The translations under genes were made by a program, and so were the position numbers. A stretch of 64,000 nucleotides of DNA from Apostichopus japonicus. Its lineage: Eukaryota > Echinodermata > Holothuroidea > Aspidochirotida > Stichopodidae. The DNA lies in assembly GCF_037975245.1 (NCBI RefSeq), contig NC_092573.1:10266001-10330000 (forward strand), in the 5' to 3' direction. Below, in pieces: positions 14,001-26,000 of this stretch; the first letter of the stretch is position 1; the number at the start of each line of letters is the position of its first letter. The notes below the pieces were generated by a model. That model made no database searches, had not been told where the DNA came from, and saw only the letters and a program-made list of their open reading frames with translations.

Positions 14001-17000
14001 TTAGTCCTATTGGTAGCAGAAGTTTCGGGAGTTCATTTCTTCTATCGAACTCTGGAATGCCTTGTCTCATGGTGGGATCTATAGCCAAATGTCATGGATA
14101 AAAGAAGGAGGTTTATATGGAATTGTAGTTATATAGAATTTTATTAAAACAGGATGAGTTTTCTTTGACTTAATAATATTTTGCAGGGCTTGGCTGTCCA
14201 ATCTCCATCTTGTGTCTTTTTGGGGGAGGGGGATGGGGAGATTGGTAGGTCTGTAAATTTTGTTTCATTTGTTTCAATTATTATCTGTCTCTTTGATCAA
14301 TGATATGTTAGTCAAAAAGTTGTATCTTTGTTTTTTCAGATCTGCTGGCTCCTGCGAGTAAAATTTTGACTGTCGATGCAGAGGGATCCGTACAACTGCG
14401 GTCGTCGAGCAGAGAGGATTGCGAGTACCAACCGCAGACTGTACACAGCTTCTTAAAGAAAGTCATGGAAAAGTACCCCAACAAAGATGCATTAAGTATC
14501 AAACGGAACGGTGTTTGGATCAATTGGACCTACTCCGAATATTACCAGCAATGTCGCATAGTGGCCAAGGCTTTCCTCAAGGTATTATTAATTTAGGCTT
14601 TATAAGAATCTTTCAGAGTAGGTTCATGAAACAACTTATATTTATTTATTAAATGTTAGCATTTTTTTTTTTGGCAGGAAAGGTGTTTTTATAATGGTTT
14701 TATTCTTTCTTTTAAAGTAAAATCAAAATAAAATAAAACTGTTAGCAAACTTGCTTATCCACTAAAGTGCCTGTGTGAGAGAATGTGTAAAAGTGAGTGG
14801 GTCTGAAGAAGATCCTGCTAGGTTTGAACATCAGATCCTCTAACTTTTAAAACTTGATAAGCAAACGGTGAGTGGCTAAATGCATTGAATGAGCATATAC
14901 AGTATATGCTGTACAAGACAAGAAATAAATTCTATCAGTTCTGGTAGTATATCAAAATCAAATTTCAAGCTTTGATGTGAACTATTCTCTTAACATTATA
15001 GCTTTATCAAATCAAAATGGCTGGAGTACCTACAGTGGTCTAGCACATGGACCATAATAATATCAGTTCCTCTGAAGGAAACAAAGCCAAAACAACAGAA
15101 ATCAATGGAAATTAGGAATGGTCCAATACAGCTTGCTTGTCATATGATGGTAATGGATTTTTATGATGGTAATGGATAAACAAAGGGTAAAGGAAAGTGT
15201 TTAATGTGCCAACATATGGACCTGTACAGAGGAACGGATATCATGATCGAATGTGCAAAAGAGGAGCATTCATGAAGTGAATCATTTGAAAAAGTGAAAC
15301 AGTTGAAAAGTGAAATGAATATGTAGTAGAATATTAATATCATGATTGTGGAAACATTCTATAGGTCGAGAAAGAATTTAGTATTTAAATTAGAATACTT
15401 GTTCATTTGACCTTTCACCTCATAGTCAAACAAACAAAACAGGAGTGTGCACGTCCTGTTTGTGTTGATCCCAACCTGTCCAGTAAATTTAAAGTGCTAG
15501 GTATTTGTTTTTGTTTTTTGTGCCTCAAAATGGCCTCAACCAGCTGATGATCAGTAGTCTTCACATGACAAGAATTACAAATAGCCTAGACTGTAACATT
15601 CAAATCAGGCTAGTCCTAGATAAATTGGGTGAAGTTGTTTTGAATTTAAGTTCTATATCTGTATATCTGTATATATTGGAATTACGACCTTCCTTACCGG
15701 TTTCGAACCTCTAGACATACAATCAGCGTCCATAGCCTAGTGGTTAGGGTGTCCGCGTACAGAGCGGGAGGCCCAGGTTCGAATCCCGGTGGAGGCTGGA
15801 AGTTTTAACACTGTTCTTGATTTTCCAACTCATTACGATTTTCAATTATATATATATACACAAAGATTCAGATGTTCACTTCCTGCTGCAAAAGTGCTCA
15901 ATACATAGAAGTAGAGCAAGTACACAAAGTATACATTTACGGTAACATACAGCATGTTGTTACTCGAGTTTCACACCGCACACTGCTGGCGTGAAACTCG
16001 AGTAACAACATGCTGTACGTTAAGTATATTATATATATATGTTCTGTGACAGGAGATACGTACAGGTACTGGATCTACTTTTAACATTGTTAACTCATTT
16101 CACTTTGTTTTTTTTTTTGCTTTTGTTTCTTATAGCTTGGTCTGAAAAGGTTTCATGGTGTTGGGATTATTGGGTTTAATTCTCCAGAATGGTTTTTGGC
16201 AGACATTGGGGCCATGTTTGCAGGGTGAGTAGCACACATAAAGGATGTGTACCTAGCAGTTTCATTATTTACAGCTTATACACAGAGAATGTTAGAGAAA
16301 TAACTGACATCCGCTTGAAGTGAATAGTTACTAGAAGTGGTATGATGTTGGAAAAATCTTGCTGGTGTCAAAATTTTTCGCCTTTTTTAGCTGCCGGTAA
16401 AAACCCCCAAATTGAAAAGGATTCTAATCAAGTTGTCCTGTACATTTGGTACAATGGTAGGACCAGTTTGTGAACACCAACGAAGTACAGATGGTAACCC
16501 AAAAAGGCGGATACAAAACGATAAAAAAAAAACTTCTCGGCACTTTAGCTGGTAGAATGAGAATATGATATTTGAGCATTAGAAATCAAATTCTGATCAC
16601 CTGAAGGATTTCCGTTATGGTCAGAACCTAAAAATGCCTTTTCTGCAACTTTCTGTTAAATATTCTTGTTATGAAGAATGACAAGCAATGATTACTAAGC
16701 CAGTTGGTCTAATTTCACAAGTGTTTCTACTGTACTACTTTATCTTTAACAGCAATTTTGCTCAATACTTAAAATTCAACATATAATTATAGTTATATAT
16801 ATATAGGCAAAAAAAACTGCAGTTTCATTTAGTCAGCTTCTTTTCTTTCCGAGTCATGTGATATTTCTTTATGCATGGAATTTAACAATCTAATTTTAAT
16901 GAAATTATATTTTGCAATATCATTAATGCCAGCTTTTAGAAAAAATTATCATAATGAGTAAAGTGGTTTCACATCATTGTCTTAATGTGTTCCTTTAGTA

Positions 17001-20000
17001 CAGGAAATAAAATAACCTAAGGGTGTGAATGGTGTTGTGTAACAAAATTTATAATTAGTATGCTGTAACAGGTTCAGATATTTTTGCTGAAGATTCTGTA
17101 TCTCTGTGCAAATTTGTTGTCATTTTCTACCTACAGTACATAGACAACCCTTGACAAGTTATGCCAGTGATGGGGGGGGGGGGGGGGTTGCGATGGTTTA
17201 AAGAGTTAAAAAAGGGTATAAAAGTCTTATAAACCTCTAAGTCTATAGTCTCATGTTCATCATTGAATCACAAGAAATTATGAGGGGGCTCTATCTAAAT
17301 AATTTATTATTTTAAATTTCCTTTTTCCCGACATTTGCATAATTTAATTTCTATTTGGTTATTAATCCTTCTTTCAGTATAATTAGAGGGGTTTTCCCTG
17401 CTTGTATGTATATATCATAAAACTTCTCTTTTTCCTTTACAGAGGATTTGCGACAGGGATCTACACGACCAACTCTCCCGAGGCCTGTCAGTATGTTGCA
17501 GGGAACTGTGAAGCAAATATAATCATTGTGGAAAATACCATCCAGCTGAAGAAAATTCTTAAAGTTTGGCCTCAGTTGCCACATGTGAAAGCTGTGATTC
17601 AATACACTGGGGTCATAGAAGAGAAAAGAGAAAACTTGTATTCTGTAAGTTAAAAATCGTCTTGAGTTTGATAATGGTAGGGAGGGTTCCATCAGCAACT
17701 TTCAGGTTCTGTTCAAGCCACATCCGATATTACCATCACAACATGCACCATCACAGATCAGTTTAGGACTTGATTTTCAGTTGCAATTACTATTTTTAAC
17801 CATTTCTTACCTGTTACATCTGTCAGAATAAAATAAAAAAATAAACCTAGTTTGCTACTTTGAAAAAAAGAAAAATAGTGGGAGCAAATCTAACAGCAAA
17901 CTACAAGTGAGTGTTCAAAGAAGTACACTTTGTTCTAAATGTTTATCAGATCCTTGTGTATTGTTTGGGAAATGTTTAAAACTCGATCAGAAAATCACCC
18001 AAAAGCTACAATTTATAGAGCTAGATGGCAGATTTAAGATTCATTTCAATCAATTTATCTTCTTAAGACTGTTGATTTCCATCTGGAATTGCTTGCTTTT
18101 GTTACATCAATCTGAGAGTTTATTCGTGGATGACAGAATATGTTTTTGTTTGAGATTCCCCTTGAATCTGTTTGTCGGCCTCTCTTAAGTATTGTTGCTG
18201 GGTAAATGCAACCCTAGGTTTGTACTTGAAAGAGCTTAAGTGTATACCAAAGGTGTTAAAGCTGTGTTGTTATTACCCGCAATCATTTCATCTCAACGGT
18301 CTTATTTGAGGATCTGAGGAATTTAAGTCTTCTCTTATATCTGTCCTTCTTTCTACTTATTGAAATTTCCCATCTATCTACCCTACTAAATTACAAATGT
18401 ATTGTACTTGGGGTAAGTTTCATTCATCACAAAAGCACATGAAGAGAGGAATAGTAGTGTGACATTAATGATGTCTGCGATCACTAGATTATAACAAGAC
18501 GTGACAGACCTTCTATTGTGATTTAAGAGACAGGGTGATGTCCTTTATTCAGGTAAGATTTATTTATCCAGAGAAACCTAAGCTTTAGTTGAAATACGTC
18601 TAACGCCCTGCCAAAACCTGTCCAATTACAACAACGGGACATGAAATGTTTCGTTATTGTAATTAGTAAGGTGATATTAAACAAGCTCAGTTGCCAATTT
18701 ATTGCAGACATTTTTTACACTTTATCTTTCTTTGTTTGTTTCCAAAAGTGGTCAGAACTTATGGAGATGGGTAAAAAGGAAGCAGATGAACCATTGGATG
18801 CTATCATAGCATCTCAGAAACCAAACCAGTGTTGTACTCTCATCTATACCTCAGGGACTACAGGCAACCCAAAGGGGGTCATGCTCAGCCATGACAATGT
18901 AAGTCAGGGGTGGCTACGGACATAGATCATGTGGGTCACAGTATTGTACACTATCCACCAACACTTGTTGGAAGGAAAGGCATATTACATTACACCAACA
19001 CTTCAGAATGTTCCTATTCTACGAAGGAAAGGCATATTACATTACACCAACACTTCAGAATGTTCCTATTCTACGAAGGAAAGGCATATTACATTACACC
19101 AACACTTCAGAATGTTCCTATTCTACGAAGGAAAGGCATATTACATTACACCAACACTTCAGAATGTTCCTATTCTACGAAGGAAAGGCATATTACATTA
19201 CACCAACACTTCAGAATGTTCCTATTCTACGAAGGAAAGGCATATTACATTACACCAACACTTCAGAATGTTCCTATTCTACGAAGGAAAGGCATATTAC
19301 TTTACACCAACACTTCAGAATGTTCCTATTCTACGAAGGAAAGGCATATTACATTACACCAACACTTCAGGATGTTCCTATTCTACGAAGGAAAGGCATA
19401 TTACATTACACCAACACTTCAGGATGTTCCTATTCTACGAAGGAAAGGCATATTACATTACACCAACACTTCAGGATGTTCCTATTCTACGAAGGAAAGG
19501 CATATTACATTACACCAACACTTCAGGATGTTCCTATTCTACGAAGGAAAGGCATATTACATTACACCAACACTTCAGGATGTTCCTATTCTACGAAGGA
19601 AAGGCATATTACATTACACCAACACTTCAGGATGTTCCTATTCTACGAAGGAAAGGCATATTACATTACACCAACACTTCAGGATGTTCCTATTCTACGA
19701 AGGAAAGGCATATTACATTACACCAACACTTCAGGATGTTCCTATTCTACGAAGGAAAGGCATATTACATTACACCAACACTTCAGGATGTTCCTATTCT
19801 ACGAAGGAAAGGCATATTACATTACACCAACACTTCAGGATGTTCCTATTCTACGAAGGAAAGGCATATTACATTACACCAACACTTCAGGATGTTCCTA
19901 TTCTACGAAGGAAAGGCATATTACATTACACCAACACTTCAGGATGTTCCTATTCTACGAAGGAAAGGCATATTACATTACACCAACACTTCAGGATGTT

Positions 20001-23000
20001 CCTATTCTACGAAGGAAAGGCATATTACATTACACCAACACTTCAGGATGTTCCTATTCTACGAAGGAAAGGCATATTACATTACACCAACACTTCAGGA
20101 TGTTCCTATTCTACGAAGGAAAGGCATATTACATTACACCAACACTTCAGGATGTTCCTATTCTACGAAGGAAAGGCATATTACATTACACCAACACTTC
20201 AGGATGTTCCTATTGTACGAAGGAAAGGCATATTACATTACACCAACACTTCAGGATGTTCCTATTCTACGAAGGAAAGGCATATTACATTACACCAACA
20301 CTTCAGGATGTTCCTATTCTACGAAGGAAAGGCATATTACATTACACCAACACTGCAGGATGTTCCTATTCTACGAAGGAAAGGCATATTACATTACACC
20401 AACACTTCAGGATGTTCCTATTCTACGAAGGTAAGGCATATTACATTACACCAACTCTTCAGGATGTTCCTATTCTACGAAGGAAAGGCATATTACATTA
20501 CACCAACACTTCAGGATGTTCCTATTGTACGAAGGAAAGGCATATTACATTACACCAACACTTCAGGATGTTCCTATTGTACGAAGGAAAGGCATATTAC
20601 ATTACACCAACACTTCAGGATGTTCCTATTGTACGAAGGAAAGGCATATTACATTACACCAACACTTCAGAATGTTCCTATTGTACGAAGGAAAGGCATA
20701 TTACATTACACCAACACTTCAGAATGTTCCTATTCTACGAAGGAAAGGCATATTACATTACACCAACACTTCAGAATGTTCCTATTCTACGAAGGAAAGG
20801 CATATTACATTACACCAACACTTCAGAATGTTCCTATTCTACGAAGGAAAGGCATATTACATTACACCAGCACTTCAGAATGTTCCTATTCTACGAAGGA
20901 AAGGCATATTACATTACACCAACACTTCAGAATGTTCCTATTGTACGAAGGAAAGGCATATTACATTACACCAACACTTCAGGATGTTCCTATTCTACGA
21001 AGGAAAGGCATATTACATTACACCAACACTTCAGAATGTTCCTATTCTATGAAGGAAAGGCATATTACATTACACCAACACTTCAGGATGTTCCTATTCT
21101 ATGAAGGAAAGGCATATTACATTACACCAACACTTCAGGATGTTCCTATTCTACGAAGGAAAGGCATATTACATTACACCAACACTTCAGAATGTTCCTA
21201 TTCTATGAAGGAAAGGCATATTACATTACACCAACACTTCAGGATGTTCCTATTCTATGAAGGAAAGGCATATTACATTACACCAACACTTCAGAATGTT
21301 CCTATTCTATGAAGGAAAGGCATATTACATTACACCAACACTTCAGAATGTTCCTATTCTATGAAGGAAAGGCATATTACATTATATGAAATTAAAAGTA
21401 CTACATAAGTACATATCACACATAGGCTGTGTAAATAGACTCCCCAAAGTTTACATATTTAATGCTGTTTTTTCATTCGGTCATTCAGCAAACTTCTTTG
21501 CTTTAGTTCATTGATGGTTGAAGAAAAATATTGCTCCAATGTTATATTGGCTGCAGGGATGTTCCCCGAAGGAAAGTAATATATTACTTTACATTAAAAT
21601 AAACATTCTACATACTACACATCGCAAGAAGGCTCTATAAATAGACTTCCTAAAAGTATACATATTTAATGCTGTTTCTTCTTTCTTTCATTCATCAAAA
21701 TTCTTTGCTTCATTTCGTTTCTGGTTGAAGAAAAATATTGCTTCACTGTGTTATAATGGTTAATTGGGCCGGAGAGATAGGACTTTGAAATGTTCATGGA
21801 TGCTGTGCTTTGCCCAGAAATGTTCAAGAATAGTTTTCATTTTCATTTTATGTTGGATATGTAGCTTGGGGTTTTTCTTGGGGGGACTTTGATCTCCCCC
21901 TCCCCCCTTTGTGTAATGAAATCAACATTTATTTATTTATTTGACTTGTTCATATATTTATAGGTTATATGGATCGCAATGGGAACTTCTCGTATGGCCA
22001 AAATGGAGTACGGTGTCCACAAGGTTGTCAGCTACCTCCCACTTAGCCACATAGCTGCTCAAGTCATGGACCTTTACGCCCCCATAGCATTGGCTGGTAC
22101 CACATACTTTGCCCAACCAGATGCCCTAAAGGTAATCTATGTATGAATATGTCACTGTAAGAGACCTTCTGGCATTTGACTCAGTTCTTATAAGATATTA
22201 CTACAGTAATCAAGGTTTAACTCAGCATCAGGAATCGCATTCAGTCAAGACTTCAAAGTATGTTACAATATTTGTTTTTACTGGGCCAAGAAAAGCTATA
22301 AAAAAAAAAGAAAGAGGTAAAATAAGTTTATTTCTTAATTTTGTAACAATAGAACTGTTTAGTAAGATGAGCAATTGCTTGTGTCAGGCCTTGTAGTCTT
22401 TGTAATGAATATTCATAGAATTATAATATTCGTAGAATTATAATATTCATAGAATTATATTGCAGGCTTGAAAGGGTTAGCACCAATCCTCCTGCTTTCA
22501 GGGGTTAGACACAGTACATCTGGGAGAGTCAAATGTACCCAGGGGGGTAAGAACTGGAGGGGGCACGTGCCCCCCCCCCCCACTTTTTTTCCAAAAATAG
22601 CAAATGTGCCCTACTGGCAAATAAAATGTGGCCCTTTGATGAAGAACTGTCTTTTGGATATCTTAAGCCTTTGTTAATTTTAATATTTTATTTTATTTAT
22701 TCATGTGCACCATAACAGTATTGATAGCATACTAACAAATCATATATATTAAAGTGATATGGCCGGTGTGTATCAGTTTATAGTATAGCGAGTGGTGGTT
22801 GTGCAATGAAAAAGTGCCCCTCTGGTGCTGTGCCGCCCCACTTTTTGGAAGCTTCCTACCCCCCTGAATGTACCCAAGCAGCTAACCTCATCTTCAAATA
22901 CCTGGGTGCGGTGAACACGCTCAGTTAATGTCAGTACAGTGCAGCCATGACGAACATGAAATGGAAACCACATATGTAAATCAGAAATGTTGAAGCACGT

Positions 23001-26000
23001 AAATTGTCTTTCTTAAGTTCACAAGTTTTTGCAGCTGTAGAAAGCGACCGTGGAATATTTTTCCGTTTTACACCCATTAAACCATGCCACCATATCGATT
23101 GTTTATTGTGACAGGGTACGCTGGTGGAAACGTTAAGAGAAATCCGGCCGTCAGGTTTCATGGGAGTTCCTCGAGTCTGGGAGAAAATATACGAGCAAAT
23201 GAGGGCAGCGTCTGCGAATATCACCGGAATAAAGAAGAGGATAGCCGTGTGGGCTAAAGGAGTTGGTTACCGTGGAAACATTGCTCAAATGAAAGGGTAA
23301 GAAGAAATTGAAGTTCCTAAAGCAAACCATTGTTGTGTTTCTTTTTTAATTACACCTGTCTGGAGACTGAATTAAAAAAAGTGACATTTTGTCATTTGTA
23401 GGTCTTTTCTTTGTCATACAATACTGAGCCCTGGGAAGTAGCTAAGTGCTAGTACATTTCTATAAATACTTAACCTCAGTGGTGGATGTTTTCATTTAAA
23501 GTCTTGAAAGCAGTTTTTATGGTACATTTGTTAAACTTTTCAGTTCTGTTTCGATACAAACATACCCTGACAAGCCTGTTCAATGCTGTGATAACTTTTA
23601 ATTTAAATAGTTATGGAAAAAGCTGAAAAAGGTTTTATTCTCTAACTAAACCATACTTACAATAATCTCCTCAACATTTTGATGTTTACATTGACTTGCA
23701 CCTGTGAGAAAAAAAAGTTTCTATACTCTTAGAGTTTAAATCTCAAACTATACTTTATTGTGCTGACAATTTCCAAACTGTCAAAGTTATCTGAATGTCA
23801 TAAAGTACCCTCACTTTTTTTTTTAATGATGGTATAAACTCTGTCTTAGTTGGCACTCCTTACTTTATTACGGATTATTAGTGTACTCACTTGCAGGGTG
23901 TCAATGTGAATGTGAGGGTATGTCTCTACAGTGTGTGTTATATTTATTCCTTGTGAAGGTATCCATGTGACTCTATCCTTGTATATCTTTCATCTTTTTA
24001 CTCAAGGACAGCTACTTCCGTTAATGGATGTAACCAATGGCCTGTATTACTAGACTGCTAGTTATCCAGGTCATTGAATTTGATAGATAGCATAAACTCT
24101 GCATTAGTTTGACCTCAAACGATACAAATGTTCGTAACATGATATGCAATTGACCAACCTCAGACAACCCTTTCACATTCTTTTTTATTTCTTGAACAGA
24201 AGTTACATAGTTACATAGTATTAAGTGAGAAAAACTTCTCGTAAAAAGTTTTTTAGCAAGCAGACTTGCAAATAGACCTTTCAAACGAATGCTCAATTGA
24301 AGAAAGTTGAACATTTCATTTCTGGGGCCGTGGGGGGGGGGGGGGAAGGGGTTGAGTTATTGAATTGGTATAGAGTGTTTGTCAGTTGTAGTTTTGATTG
24401 ACTTGCCTTTCAACAGATGAAGAGTTTAATTCAATGAACCAGAGAAAATTTTGGCAGAATTGGAGGTTAAAATCTGTTTGTTGAAACATTTCCTTTCACT
24501 TGGTCCACTGGTTGAGAATATCTTAAACCTTTGGCAGGATCTGTAGATGCATTTCACCTTATGTATAGTCATTGGCACAATTATGATGTTAAGGTGTGCA
24601 CTGCTATCCAACAATGCCACTGTGTATTCATGAAAGGTCATAGTTCAAAGGTGCTGTTAATGGTTCACCAATCAAATATACTTCATCAATGTCATAGACA
24701 ATCATTGAACAGTTATGTTGTGCTCTCATGATCAGTTAATTAATATATATGCTGTAATGATTCTAATTATTATATGAAGTCATATGACCACGTTCCTTGG
24801 TTATTTATGAATATTCATTCAACAATTATGTCAATAAGCTATGCAAAGACTACACACAGTTGTGACAACTGTTTTTTTATATACTGTACATTCATGTCAT
24901 GCTTCAAAGCACTTTACTGACAGTATGAGCAGTATGAATATCATGTTTCTATCAGAAGAAAATAGTAATAATTCATAAAATAGTTATGAAGGAGGCTCAG
25001 TGGACACATATGTCATTTTGTTATAATCAACAGCAGGGGAATAGGTATGCTTTTAAACAATGAAGAGTGATTTAACTAATATACTTCTGTTTCATGAATA
25101 GGCATAACTCAAGTTTATTGCCCTCTCATTTTTATTTTAATGTTTTTGTTTTATCACTAAACAATGTGTTACGTTTAATGTTATTGTTTCTTTATCTTAC
25201 CAGGGAACAATTGCCATGGGGGTGGACATTGGCCAAGATATTGCTATTTAATAAGGTAAGTTATTATATGCTACTTTACTTATATATATATCTGTATTCT
25301 TTTTGTACTGATTAGGAAAATACATATGTGATTTCAAAGATTCTGTTTTGTTACAATTTTCTATACAGTTCTCATACCTTCCAGACATTAAACAAATGAT
25401 GAACAAATAATGATATAAACAAATGATGTAAAGGCACCAGTGGTTAACGCTGGTGCCTTTCAATAATAAGGTCCCCGGTTCGAGTCACTCCCAGATTAAT
25501 GTATGTCGTCCAGTTACAGAGTTGTTGACAATTAACATTTCATAATCATGGACGTTAAATATGAATGTAAGAGACTGACTTCGGTCAGCTTGCGCCTTTG
25601 ATAAGCCAATGAGGCTTCTTCGCGAGTTCCTGCTTGCAGGAGGATCTAATATACATATTAATGCAGTAATCATATAGCTTTATCTAATTTGAATTTGCTA
25701 TAATAAATGTTACCCATGTAAACTTGGCATCAAGAGTAGTCATGTACAATTCTGAGAGTCTTAAGAGAATGATAATGTCCCCAGTTCAATCAGGTTAGTG
25801 CTTAATGTCTGTACTAATCATAACTCATGTGTTTTGTTGTCATACCTTTGACAGGTTCGCAACACCCTTGGTATGGATCGCTGCACCCTTCTCATTTCAA
25901 CCGGGGCACCTCTATCCAAAGAGATCCAGGAATATTTCCTGGGTGTCAATATCCCAATTTATGATGTCTATGGGATGAGTGAGAGCACAGGTCAGTGTCT

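Larger units (their letters stand above)
14582..16135. other. ACSBG intron 3
   Basis: Contains a tRNA-like element (15726-15796) and a long perfect hairpin (15949-16016), both described separately. Otherwise AT-rich with no recognised feature. Confidence 0.6.

Noticed and set aside
15726-15796. Functional tRNA gene
   Set aside because: Mismatched stems and an abnormal anticodon make a pseudogene or SINE head more likely; kept as a low-confidence element.
18910-21312. 800-codon and related repetitive open frames
   Set aside because: They begin inside intron 6 after a strong donor and arise from a 52-bp array with no stops in any sense frame. All three frames are equally open, which coding selection would not produce.
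18971-21383. CRISPR-like array
   Set aside because: Units are contiguous with no unique spacers, and the genome is clearly a eukaryote.
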